DNA of 64,000 nt from contig NZ_CP022162.1 of assembly GCF_003293595.1 (NCBI RefSeq), positions 651,737 through 715,736 of the forward strand. Reading direction: 5' to 3'. The DNA comes from Microbacterium sp. PM5 (GTDB taxonomy: Bacteria; Actinomycetota; Actinomycetes; Actinomycetales; Microbacteriaceae). Made by a program: the position numbers and the translations under genes. Positions 53,009 through 61,215 of the stretch are shown piece by piece (position 1 is the stretch's first letter; every line of letters begins with the position of its first letter). Below the pieces are notes generated by a model that was not told the DNA's origin, searched no databases, and saw only the letters and a program-made list of their open reading frames with translations.

Positions 53009-53661
53009 TGGAGGTCGCTCTGCCGACGGGGTCCGTCGTCGTCTCGACCGCTCTTCATCAGGCGGTCGACCCGTGGGCGGTGATGGCGCTCGCCCACGGT
53101 GCCGGGGCCGGGATGGATCATCCTTTCCTGCTCGGCCTGGGCGAGGGGTGCGCGCGTCAGGGCGTCAGCGTGGTGCGTTTCGCCTTTCCGTACGCGCAGG
53201 TGGGACGCAAGATGCCGGGACCTGCGTCGCACGCGATCGCCGCCTGGACCGCCGTCGAGGCGGTAGCGCGCCAGACGGCTCCCGGCGTGCCGTTCGTGGC
53301 GGCGGGCAAGTCCTACGGCGGACGCATGGCGTCGATGGCGGCCGCGGAGGGGGCGATCACGCCCGCGGCGCTGGTGTACCTCGGCTATCCGCTGCATCCG
53401 CCCGGCGCTCCGGAGAAGCTGCGTGCCGCGCACCTTCCGCAGATCGCGGTGCCGCAGCTGTTCGTCGAGGGGACGAACGATCCGTTCATCCATCCCCGTG
53501 AGCAGTACGATCAGGCGCTCAGCGGATGCCGAGACGCCACCACGGTCTGGATCGACGGCGCCACCCACTCCTTCGAGATCAAGGGGCGCCGCCGGCCCGC
53601 CGATCAGATCGGCGGCGAGCTCAGCGACCACGTCGTCCCGTGGCTGCGCCGGCGGCTGTGA
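53008..53661 (+). CDS. Alpha/beta-hydrolase (dienelactone-hydrolase/KANL3-Tex30-like)
   Basis: A 217-residue hydrolase fold protein. It has ALAHGAGAGMDHPFL, the nucleophile elbow AAGKSYGGRMA with Ser, the acid in VEGTNDPF and the His in GATHSFEI, all in order. Members of this group are found in bacteria and animals with unclear substrates. ATG 53008 shares a base with the upstream stop; GTG 53005 would add one residue. Confidence 0.88.
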   Translation: MEVALPTGSVVVSTALHQAVDPWAVMALAHGAGAGMDHPFLLGLGEGCARQGVSVVRFAFPYAQVGRKMPGPASHAIAAWTAVEAVARQTAPGVPFVAAGKSYGGRMASMAAAEGAITPAALVYLGYPLHPPGAPEKLRAAHLPQIAVPQLFVEGTNDPFIHPREQYDQALSGCRDATTVWIDGATHSFEIKGRRRPADQIGGELSDHVVPWLRRRL

Positions 53662-53667
53662 GCGCTG

Positions 53668-55098
53668 TCAGCGTGTGGCGTTGTGCCCCGCGACCCACGC
53701 CTCGACCTCGTCGGCGGTGCGGGGGATGCCCGCAGACAGGTTCACGGGACCGTCGGCGGTCATGAGGATGTCGTCCTCGATGCGCACGCCGATGCCGCGG
53801 AACTCCTCCGGCACCGTCAGATCGTCGATCTGGAAGTAGAGCCCGGGCTCGATCGTGAAGACCATTCCCGCCTCCAGAATGCCGTCGTAGTACATCTCAC
53901 GCCGCGCCTGGGCGCAGTCGTGCACGTCGAGCCCCAGGTGGTGGCTCGTCCCGTGGACCATGTAGCGGCGATGCTGTCCGCCGTTGTCGGCGTCGAGCGC
54001 CTCGTCGGCGGTCACGGGGAGCAGCCCCCACTCGGCCACGCGTTCGGCGATGACGCGCATGGCGGCTTCATGGATCGTGCGGAACTTCACGCCGGGCCGG
54101 GCCGCCGCGAAGGCGGCGTCGGCGGCCTCGCGGACCGTCTCGTAGATCATGCGCTGGACGGGCGAGAAGGTGCCGCTGACCGGAATCGTGCGGGTGATGT
54201 CCGCGGTGTAGAGGCTGTCGACTTCCGCACCGGCGTCGATGAGGATGAGGTCGCCCGGAAGGACGGCGCCGTCGTTGCGGGTCCAGTGCAGATAGCAGGC
54301 GTGCGGACCGGATGCCGCGATCGTGTCATACCCCTCGCCGTTTCCCTCGATGCGGGCGCGATGGTGGAAGATGCCCTCGACCGCACGTTCTCCGCGGGGC
54401 GTCTCGATGATCCGCGGCAGATCGGCGACGATGTCGTCGAAGCCGCGAGCGGTGACCTCGACGGCAAGGCGCAGCTGCGCGATCTCGTAGTCGTCCTTGA
54501 CGAGGCGCAGCTCGGAGACGACACGCGTCAGTTCCGGGTCCTCATCGAGAACCAGGTCGCCGTCTTCCGCCGCGAAGTCCTCGATCGGGGCCGTGGTGAG
54601 TCCGAGCTCGCCGGCGACGCCCGCCAGGGCGGGGCGCGGCCCGATCCAGAACTCCCCGATGGTCGCGTCGCTGTAGAACTCAGCGGTGGTCCGGTCGGCG
54701 CGCTCGCGCAGGTAGAGCGTCACGTCGTGGCCGGCGCCGCCCTCACGCGGGTCGAACACGAGGACCGAATCCGGCACGCTGTCGCTCGCCCAGCCGGTGA
54801 GGTGCGCGAAAGCCGAGTGGGCGCGGAACGGGTAGTCGGTGTCGTTCGAGCGCTGCTTGTACGTTCCCGCCGGCAGCACGAGACGCTGCCCGGGGAAGGC
54901 GGCGGACACGACAGCGCGGCGCGCCGCCGTGTAGGGCACCTGCGGCCGTGGCGAGGGGGTGAGCTCGGGCCGTTCGGCCCAGCCGGTCGAGATGGTGTCG
55001 AGGAAGCCGCGCGGGAACGGCTGCTTGCGGTTCGCGTTCTCAACGGGGGTGACGTCGGTGTCGGTCGTGGCGATCGTGTCGCTCTCGCTCGTGCTCAT
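53668..55098 (-). CDS. pepP: Xaa-Pro aminopeptidase (aminopeptidase P)
   Basis: A 476-residue M24B metallopeptidase removing N-terminal residues before proline. Metal ligands lie in LILIDAGAEVDSLYTADITRTIPV (two Asp), HGTSHHLGLDVHD (His), FTIEPGLYF (Glu) and GVRIEDDILMT (Glu). The N-terminal AMP_N-like domain fills about 45-190. ATG 55098 is preceded by GAGACT at six bases, one base off the usual box. Confidence 0.95.
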   Translation of the reverse strand: MSTSESDTIATTDTDVTPVENANRKQPFPRGFLDTISTGWAERPELTPSPRPQVPYTAARRAVVSAAFPGQRLVLPAGTYKQRSNDTDYPFRAHSAFAHLTGWASDSVPDSVLVFDPREGGAGHDVTLYLRERADRTTAEFYSDATIGEFWIGPRPALAGVAGELGLTTAPIEDFAAEDGDLVLDEDPELTRVVSELRLVKDDYEIAQLRLAVEVTARGFDDIVADLPRIIETPRGERAVEGIFHHRARIEGNGEGYDTIAASGPHACYLHWTRNDGAVLPGDLILIDAGAEVDSLYTADITRTIPVSGTFSPVQRMIYETVREAADAAFAAARPGVKFRTIHEAAMRVIAERVAEWGLLPVTADEALDADNGGQHRRYMVHGTSHHLGLDVHDCAQARREMYYDGILEAGMVFTIEPGLYFQIDDLTVPEEFRGIGVRIEDDILMTADGPVNLSAGIPRTADEVEAWVAGHNATR

Positions 55099-55154
55099 GG
55101 CACCAGTCTCGCACCTCCTTCTGTGCGACGGAGGGCGGGCGTGAGTCGCTGCTC

Positions 55155-56186
55155 TTACCGTGCGGCCTCGTACTGCACGACGAGCGGACGGTGGTCGCTG
55201 CCGCTCCCGTCGAGCGAGCCGAGAACGACCGATCCCGTCGGCGTCCAGTTCGCCGTCGCCATGATGTGATCGATCGGGGTGCCGATCAGCGGCGGCAGCG
55301 ACGTGGACCACGTGCCCACCGCCCCCGATCCGGTGCGGGCCGCGGCATCCGTGCATCGGCCCAGGTCGCCGCCGTCGACGCCCAGACGAGCCATGTTGTC
55401 GACCGTGGCATTGAAGTCCCCGGCCATGATCACGTCGTCGCTCGCGCACTGATTCGCGATCCAGGTCAGATCGCTGCGCCAATCGTCCATGCGGTCCTGG
55501 CGGGGCGCGACCGCGTGGACGGCGACGATCGTGGGGCCGCTTCCGTCCACGGGCATCGCGACGACGCTGGGGACGGCGGAGGTGTTGCTCGCTCCGTCGG
55601 AGGTGGACGCCACGACGGCGTAGTCGCCGAGGGCGGGGGAGATGAGCAGGGTCGTGGAGTTCGCGGCCCAGTCCGGGTATCCGGGACGCTCACCGTAGTT
55701 CTCGTGATGGGCCCACATCGGCGCACCCATCTCGCGCATGGCGATCGCCACGGCTTCGCCGGTCTCGATCGTCGTCTCGGGCAGAGCGACGACGTCGGCT
55801 TTCATCGCCACGGCGGTGCGGGCGATGAGTTCGGCGTCGGTGGCCGCACCGGCGGTGTTCCAGGTCATGACGCGGATGCTCGAGTCCGTCGCCGGCGGAA
55901 GGCTGCCGGTTCCCACACCGCGCGCGAGCAGGATGCCGCCGTTCGCGAGTGCTCCGAGCAGGGCGATGACCGCGATCGCGCTCGCGAACGCTCGCAGCGG
56001 GCGGGCGAGGGCCAGAAGCAGACCGAGCACGAAGAGAGCCCCGAGCACTAGGACGACGACAGGGCGCAGGGACACGATCTGGGCGAACGGGAATGTCTGC
56101 TCGAGGCGGAAGAACTGTGGCCACGTGACGACCGCCGTGGCGATCGCGGCGGCCACCGTCACGAGGATTCCGAGCAGGCGCAGCAC
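55155..56186 (-). CDS. Membrane-anchored endonuclease/exonuclease/phosphatase family protein
   Basis: A 343-residue protein from GTG 56186. Three N-terminal helices (about 5-25, 38-60 and 66-88) lead to an EEP domain with VMTWNTAGA, ADVVALPETTIETGEAV (catalytic Glu), MAGDFNATVDNM and GSDHRPLVV. It resembles the membrane EEP proteins of Actinobacteria with an outward-facing catalytic domain. Nuclease or phosphodiesterase action on outside substrates is likely, not shown. Confidence 0.87.
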   Translation of the reverse strand: MLRLLGILVTVAAAIATAVVTWPQFFRLEQTFPFAQIVSLRPVVVLVLGALFVLGLLLALARPLRAFASAIAVIALLGALANGGILLARGVGTGSLPPATDSSIRVMTWNTAGAATDAELIARTAVAMKADVVALPETTIETGEAVAIAMREMGAPMWAHHENYGERPGYPDWAANSTTLLISPALGDYAVVASTSDGASNTSAVPSVVAMPVDGSGPTIVAVHAVAPRQDRMDDWRSDLTWIANQCASDDVIMAGDFNATVDNMARLGVDGGDLGRCTDAAARTGSGAVGTWSTSLPPLIGTPIDHIMATANWTPTGSVVLGSLDGSGSDHRPLVVQYEAAR

Positions 56187-56193
56187 GTGTGGG

Positions 56194-56199
56194 ACTCTA
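56194..56199 (-). promoter_or_regulatory. -10 box of the EEP gene
   Basis: TAGAGT on the minus strand, seven bases before GTG 56186. Confidence 0.5.
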
Positions 56200-56263
56200 C
56201 GGCAGTGCTCCTGGGAGTTCCCGGACCGTGAGCGGTGGACGCCGGTCCCGTGCGCGCCGGCGG

Positions 56264-56269
56264 TACGCT
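56264..56269 (+). promoter_or_regulatory. -10 box of the PHP gene
   Basis: TACGCT six bases before ATG 56276. Confidence 0.6.
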
Positions 56270-56275
56270 CGGGGC

Positions 56276-57157
56276 ATGGTTGTCTCGTCGACTGCGGAGT
56301 GGATGCCGCGGTTCCGCGGGCCCAGCGACCTGCACCTGCACTCCGACCATTCCGACGGCACGGAGCCTCCCGCGCGGGTGATGGCCGCCGCTCACGCCGT
56401 GGGTCTACACACCGCGGCGCTGACCGACCACGACACCACGTCCGGCTGGTCAGAGGCGGCAGAGGCGGCGGCGTCGCTCGGGATGACGTTGATTCCGGGG
56501 ATGGAGCTGTCTGCCCGTCACGAGTGGCGCAGCGTCCATGTGCTCGCCTACCTGTTCGACCCGGAGCATGCGGTGCTGCGCGCACTCACCGACCGGATAC
56601 GCCACTCGCGTCTGACTCGTGCGCAAACGATGGCCGAGCGCATCGGCCGGGATTACGACCTCACCTGGGACGACATTCTCGCCCAGACGACGGTCGGAGC
56701 GACCGTGGGGCGGCCGCACCTGGCCGACGCGCTCATCGCACGCGGCTACGTCCGCGATCGGGGTGAGGCGTTCGCCGGCATCCTTCACCCCGGCAGCGAC
56801 TACTACGTCGACCTGTACGCGCCCGATCCCGTGACCGCGGTGGCGGCGGTGGTGGATGCCGGAGGTGTGCCGATCATCGCTCATCCGGCGGGCAGAGGGG
56901 GCTTGCTGCCCGAAGGTCTCGTGGGGCGCATGCTCGATGCCGGGCTCGCGGGCTTCGAACTCGGCCATCGGGAGAACCGGGAGCCGGCACTGGGGGCGCT
57001 GCAGACGCTCGTGGCCGAGCGGGACCTCATCGTCACCGGTTCCAGCGACTATCACGGACTGGGAAAGCCCAACCAACCGGGAGAGTTCACGACCGCCGAC
57101 GAGATGGTGCAGCGCATCATCGGGAGGGCGACGGGCAGTTCGCCCGTTTTCGCCTGA
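56276..57157 (+). CDS. PHP-domain phosphoesterase
   Basis: A 293-residue PHP metal-dependent phosphoesterase. Metal motifs are DLHLHSDHSDGT near 18-29, TDHDTTSGW near 49-57, GMELSA, and the late HPAGRGG and GSSDYHGLGKP. Members include RNase AM (YciV) and nucleoside 3',5'-bisphosphate phosphatases. The exact substrate is unknown; an RNA-tail or pAp role is likely for this subgroup. A DUF817 gene follows after seven bases. Confidence 0.92.
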   Translation: MVVSSTAEWMPRFRGPSDLHLHSDHSDGTEPPARVMAAAHAVGLHTAALTDHDTTSGWSEAAEAAASLGMTLIPGMELSARHEWRSVHVLAYLFDPEHAVLRALTDRIRHSRLTRAQTMAERIGRDYDLTWDDILAQTTVGATVGRPHLADALIARGYVRDRGEAFAGILHPGSDYYVDLYAPDPVTAVAAVVDAGGVPIIAHPAGRGGLLPEGLVGRMLDAGLAGFELGHRENREPALGALQTLVAERDLIVTGSSDYHGLGKPNQPGEFTTADEMVQRIIGRATGSSPVFA

Positions 57158-57164
57158 TCTCGCG

Positions 57165-58031
57165 ATGCAGCAACCCACACCGCTCGAGCGGCGCATCGAT
57201 GCGGCCGCTCACCGCGTGCTTCGGGGCGCGCCCGACCGCGGCGCGCGCGCGACAGCCGTGGAGTTGGCCGTCTTCGTGGTCAAGCAGGCGTGGGCCTGCG
57301 TGTTCGGCTTCTCGTTGCTGGCGGTGATCGTCGCGGCCCGATTGTGGTGGCCCGACGATGCTGCGGTGGCGCGCAACGACGCGTTGACGATCGCGGCCGT
57401 ACTGATCCAGATCGCGATGCTCGCGGGGCGGCTCGAAACCGGCCGTGAACTGTGGGTGATCGTGCTCTTCCATGTCGCCGGCACGGTGATGGAACTGTTC
57501 AAGACGGATGCCGGATCGTGGACCTACGCGGCCGATGGCGTGCTGCGAATCGGCGGCGTACCGCTGTTCAGCGGATTCATGTACGCCGCCGTCGGCTCGT
57601 ACATGGTGCGCGTCTACCGGCTGTTCGATCTCGCGTTCGTCCGCTACCCGCCGCGGTGGATCACGACGATCGTGGCGGCATCGATCTACGTGAACTTCTT
57701 CGCGCATCACTTCGTCTGGGATCTGCGCTGGGTGCTCCTTGTCGCTGTCGCGCTGCTCTGGGCTCGGACGGTGATGCACGCGCGCGTCTGGCGTCGCACG
57801 CTGAGGCTGCCGCTCCTGGCTGCCTACGCCGGCGTGGCGCTGTTCATCTACCTCGCAGAGAACATCGGCACGTGGGCGGGTGCGTGGGCGTACCCCGACC
57901 AGCTGGATGGATGGCATCCCGTCTCGATCACGAAACTCGTGTCGTGGTTCCTGCTGATGATCGTGTCGGTCGTCATGGTGACCTGGGTCTACCCGCCGCA
58001 GGCGCCGGCGACCGAGCCTGCGGGGCGGTGA
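57165..58031 (+). CDS. DUF817 membrane protein
   Basis: A 288-residue polytopic membrane protein of about eight helices. The DUF817 segment FKTDAGSWTYAADGVLRIGGVPLFSGFMYAAVGSYMVR lies near 110-150, followed by YVNFFAHHFVWDLRW and ENIGTWAGAWAYPDQ. Carotenoid-synthesis-like membrane proteins share this look, but no function is established. Probably cotranscribed with the PHP gene. Confidence 0.9.
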   Translation: MQQPTPLERRIDAAAHRVLRGAPDRGARATAVELAVFVVKQAWACVFGFSLLAVIVAARLWWPDDAAVARNDALTIAAVLIQIAMLAGRLETGRELWVIVLFHVAGTVMELFKTDAGSWTYAADGVLRIGGVPLFSGFMYAAVGSYMVRVYRLFDLAFVRYPPRWITTIVAASIYVNFFAHHFVWDLRWVLLVAVALLWARTVMHARVWRRTLRLPLLAAYAGVALFIYLAENIGTWAGAWAYPDQLDGWHPVSITKLVSWFLLMIVSVVMVTWVYPPQAPATEPAGR

Positions 58032-58076
58032 ACGGCCTCGGCGCGGTGCCCGAGGCGATGCGATCAGCGCGTAAGG

Positions 58077-59600
58077 TCAGGCTCCCGCGACAGGCGGAGT
58101 GGCCGGCGCGCCGCCGCCCGAGCCGCGGCGACGACGGCGGCGACGCGCGGGCGCGGCGTTGCCGTCGCGGTGCTCCTTGCCGGCGCCGTCGTGGGTTCCT
58201 GCGCCCTCGGCGGCAGCGGCAGCATCGCCGGTGTGCGCCGTCTCGGCATCCGCGCCCGTCGACGATCCTTCGGCGAACGTCGAGCCGATCGTCGACGATC
58301 CGGAGCGGCGACGGCGGCGACGGCGGGTGCCGGTCTCAGCGGCTCCCTCGGCCGCGGCATCCACGGCGCGCTCGGGCGCCGGGCGCTGCGTGCGCACCGA
58401 CTCCGTCTTGGGCGCCTTCGCGATGCGGCCCTTGGTCCCCGCCGGGATGTCCAGGTCGGTGTACAGGTGCGGGCTCGACGAGTACGTCTCGACCGGCTCC
58501 GGCTGCCCGAACTCGAGCGCCCGGTTGATCAGGGCCCACTTGTGCAGGTCGTCCCAGTCGACGAAGGTGATGGCGATACCCGTCTTGCCGGCGCGGCCGG
58601 TGCGTCCCGCGCGGTGCAGGTAGGTCTTCTCGTCGTCCGGGATCGTGTGGTTGATGACGTGGGTCACGTCGTCGACATCGATACCGCGGGCGGCGACGTC
58701 GGTGGCGATCAGCACGTCCTTCTTGCCGGCCTTGAACGCGGCCATCGACCGCTCACGCGCCTCCTGGCTCATGTCGCCGTGCACGGCACCCGCATTGAAC
58801 CCTCGGTCGTTCAGCTCGTCCACCAGCTTCTGAGCGGCGCGCTTGGTGCGGGTGAAGACCACCGTCTTACCCCGGCCCTCCGCCTGCAGGATGCGGGCGA
58901 TCACCTCGTCCTTGTCGAGCGAGTGGGCGCGGTAGACGAGGTGCTTGATGTTGGCCTGCGTCAGTCCCTCATCGGGGTCGGTCGCCCGGATGTGGATCGG
59001 GTTGCTCATGAAGCGGCGCGCGAGGGCCACGATGGGGCCGGGCATCGTCGCCGAGAAGAGCTGGGTGTGGCGCACCGGCGCGACCTTCTGGAAGATCTTC
59101 TCGATGTCGGCGAGGAAGCCCAGGTCGAGCATCTTGTCGGCCTCGTCGAGCACGACTTCGATCGCACCGCTCAGATCGAGCAGGCGCTGGTTGTTGAGAT
59201 CGATCAGGCGACCCGGTGTGCCGACGACGATCTGCGCACCGGCTTTCAGCTGGTCGATCTGGCCTTCGTACGCCTTGCCGCCGTAGATGGCGACCACGCT
59301 CGTGGAGCGGTTCTGGGTGAGCATGTCCATGTCTTCGTAGACCTGGACGGCCAGCTCGCGGGTCGGAACGACGATGAGCGCCTTCACACCCGGCGCCGGG
59401 TCGAGGCCGAGACGCTGGACGACGGGGATGCCGAAGCCGAAGGTCTTGCCCGTTCCGGTCTTGGCCTGGCCGATGATGTCCTGGCCCGGCAGCCCCAGCG
59501 GAATCGTCTGCTCCTGAATGGGGAAGGCGTCCACGATGCCCTTGGAGGCGAGGGCCTCGACGATGTCGGGATCGATTCCGAGTTCAGCGAATGTCGTCAC
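58077..59600 (-). CDS. DEAD-box RNA helicase with Arg-rich tail
   Basis: A 507-residue helicase from GTG 59600. Motifs in order are the Q motif with IPLGLPGQD, AKTGTGKTF (I), PTRELAVQV (Ia), VLDEADKML (II), SATMPG (III), VAARGIDVDDV (V) and HRAGRTGRAGK (VI). The last 110 residues are Ala/Gly-rich and disordered with two runs of six or more arginines, an RNA-binding tail. It resembles mycobacterial RhlE by neighbourhood (ferritin-like and DUF3107 genes beside it). The mRNA leader may be about 95 bases. Confidence 0.94.
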   Translation of the reverse strand: MTTFAELGIDPDIVEALASKGIVDAFPIQEQTIPLGLPGQDIIGQAKTGTGKTFGFGIPVVQRLGLDPAPGVKALIVVPTRELAVQVYEDMDMLTQNRSTSVVAIYGGKAYEGQIDQLKAGAQIVVGTPGRLIDLNNQRLLDLSGAIEVVLDEADKMLDLGFLADIEKIFQKVAPVRHTQLFSATMPGPIVALARRFMSNPIHIRATDPDEGLTQANIKHLVYRAHSLDKDEVIARILQAEGRGKTVVFTRTKRAAQKLVDELNDRGFNAGAVHGDMSQEARERSMAAFKAGKKDVLIATDVAARGIDVDDVTHVINHTIPDDEKTYLHRAGRTGRAGKTGIAITFVDWDDLHKWALINRALEFGQPEPVETYSSSPHLYTDLDIPAGTKGRIAKAPKTESVRTQRPAPERAVDAAAEGAAETGTRRRRRRRSGSSTIGSTFAEGSSTGADAETAHTGDAAAAAEGAGTHDGAGKEHRDGNAAPARRRRRRRGSGGGAPATPPVAGA

Positions 59601-59673
59601 AATACGTGCCTGTCTGGCGGTGAGAAGCCGCCGGTGAGGAAGTCCACGCCTTCTACTCATCCGCAGGCGCGGG

Positions 59674-59707
59674 GGTCTCGATCCATCGCCGAGACCTGAC
59701 CAGCCTA
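59674..59707 (-). promoter_or_regulatory. Leader region of the DEAD-box helicase gene
   Basis: A minus-strand TAGGCT box (59702-59707) is followed by a 7-bp inverted repeat (CGAGACC/GGTCTCG at 59674-59680 and 59690-59696). It could be a short leader stem or an operator. Evidence is positional only. Confidence 0.4.
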
Positions 59708-59749
59708 CCGGAGGGTGTCGTGACGACCTCGGAAGCGGCGGGTCGCATC

Positions 59750-59755
59750 TAGGCT
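59750..59755 (+). promoter_or_regulatory. -10 box of the ferritin-like gene
   Basis: TAGGCT six bases before GTG 59762. Confidence 0.6.
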
Positions 59756-59761
59756 GGGGGC

Positions 59762-60478
59762 GTGGTGACCTGGCCCTGGCAGCGCGACCGCACCGTCGCA
59801 CGGACGCTGCGCGTGCGCTCTCGCGGCGACTTCGGCGACGTCCGGCGCGTCGACTTCGAAGAGCTCGCACCCGACATCGACACGTTCCTCGGTCAGGCCG
59901 CGTACCTGCAGCTCGGATACTTCGAGACGCTCAGCGAGCTGATCGCACCGACCCCCGAGCTGACGCAGAAGGAATCGATCTCGGTGGCTGCCGGAGCAGC
60001 CCTGCACAAACACCGCGCGATCCTCGCCCTCATCCGTGAACGCGGCGACGATCCCCTCGATCTCATGCTTCCCTTCCGTGAGCCGCTCGACGCATTTCGC
60101 CGGTCGACGCACGGTGCCCGCTCCCTCGAGACGATGCTCTCGGTGCACATCACGGCGGGCATGCTGGACGACTTCTATCTGGCGCTGTCCTCCAGCTACG
60201 GCGTGACGGGCCGGCGGGTCGCGGAGATCCTGCGCGGCGACGACGACCGGCAAGCCCTCGTCGACATCATCGCGGGCGCGATCGCCGCCGATGAGCAGTG
60301 GAAATCGCTGCTCGCTCTGTGGGGACGTCGCCTCGTGGGCGACACCCTGCTCATCGCCCGCGCCGCGCTTCGTCCTCAGACCTTGGATGCCGCGGAGGAG
60401 CGCAAGGTCGAGCCGGTGTTCACCGACCTTCTCGGTGCGCACTCGCGTCGCATGTCTGCGATGGGGCTCGACGCCTGA
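59762..60478 (+). CDS. Ferritin-like fold protein
   Basis: A 238-residue helical protein from GTG 59762. Its best feature is a four-helix ferritin-like bundle with AAYLQLGYFETLSELIAPTPEL and ISVAAGAALHKHRAIL, then METMLSVHITAG-like and AADEQW segments. It matches the actinobacterial protein found next to rhlE, sometimes called MiaE-like. Metal-binding residues (Glu, His pairs) look only partly kept, so oxidase activity is uncertain. Confidence 0.8.
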   Translation: MVTWPWQRDRTVARTLRVRSRGDFGDVRRVDFEELAPDIDTFLGQAAYLQLGYFETLSELIAPTPELTQKESISVAAGAALHKHRAILALIRERGDDPLDLMLPFREPLDAFRRSTHGARSLETMLSVHITAGMLDDFYLALSSSYGVTGRRVAEILRGDDDRQALVDIIAGAIAADEQWKSLLALWGRRLVGDTLLIARAALRPQTLDAAEERKVEPVFTDLLGAHSRRMSAMGLDA

Positions 60479-60483
60479 CAGAG

Positions 60484-60501
60484 GGGCCGCGCCGTCGGCC
60501 C
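60484..60501. terminator. Short hairpin between convergent genes
   Basis: GGGCCG (60484-60489) and CGGCCC (60496-60501) form a 6-bp GC stem just after the ferritin-like gene and before the opposite membrane-protein gene. A weak bidirectional terminator candidate. Confidence 0.4.
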
Positions 60502-60508
60502 GGCGAGC

Positions 60509-60799
60509 TCAGGAGATCTTCAGCCGCAACCGCTCGCGCGCGTCGTGGTTCGCGCGCACTCGCGTGAGGATGGCGAGGACCGCGGGTACGACGACCGCGG
60601 GGACGGCGATCGAAAGGATCCACAGCCACGGATCCAGCGTCGTCAGACCGGCCCAGGTGAGGGCCATCCAGACCACTCCGCCCAGGACGGCACCGAGCAC
60701 GGGGGCGACGGCGCTGCCACGCGAGGGGCGTCCGGGCATGAGGTAGTGCAGGACGCCGCCGTAGGCGCCGCCGAAGATGAACGCGAGCAGGATGTCCAC
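60509..60799 (-). CDS. Small three-helix membrane protein
   Basis: A 96-residue protein from GTG 60799 with three predicted membrane helices (about 3-20, 31-50 and 56-77) and a basic C-terminus. It follows the DUF3107 gene by 16 bases on the same strand and is probably cotranscribed. I recognise no domain. Confidence 0.75.
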   Translation of the reverse strand: MDILLAFIFGGAYGGVLHYLMPGRPSRGSAVAPVLGAVLGGVVWMALTWAGLTTLDPWLWILSIAVPAVVVPAVLAILTRVRANHDARERLRLKIS

Positions 60800-60815
60800 G
60801 GTGGGATGCCGGTGC

Positions 60816-61040
60816 TCAGGCGACGAAGCCGACGCGCCGGGACTCTTCCGTGCCGACCTCGATGAAGGTGATGCCGGCCGTGGGAACGATGTAGGTGTTG
60901 CCCTTGACGTCGGTGAAGGTGACGAAGGACTCCGAGGCCTCGAGGGCCTTCTGGATCGTGCTTGTCACGGCATCCGCCGACTGGGCCGACTCGAAGCTGA
61001 GCTCCCGAGCGGTGTTCGCGATGCCGATGCGGATCTCCAC
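60816..61040 (-). CDS. DUF3107 protein
   Basis: A 74-residue protein from GTG 61040, beginning VEIRIGIANTARELSFES as family members do after their start Met; ATG 61064 would add eight residues. It ends with EVGTEESRRVGFVA, the conserved DUF3107 tail. A GAGG lies before the GTG, and TAGAGT (61116-61121, minus) may be the promoter. In mycobacteria the homologue sits in the same neighbourhood. Function unknown. Confidence 0.9.
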   Translation of the reverse strand: MEIRIGIANTARELSFESAQSADAVTSTIQKALEASESFVTFTDVKGNTYIVPTAGITFIEVGTEESRRVGFVA

Positions 61041-61202
61041 GGTGATTGCCTCACTTCTGTTCATGACCCGCCGCCGTCGGCGGCCGGAGCGGACCGGTAC
61101 CCCGGCCGCACCTCGACTCTACGACACCGGATCGGGCGCGGGATCGCGCGCAGGGCAGTGCGCCGCTCGCTGTGCGCGAACGCTCGTGTCGGTGTGTCCG
61201 GC

Positions 61203-61208
61203 TAGCGT
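61203..61208 (+). promoter_or_regulatory. -10 box of the AdnA-like gene
   Basis: TAGCGT seven bases before ATG 61216. Confidence 0.5.
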
Positions 61209-61215
61209 GAGAGGC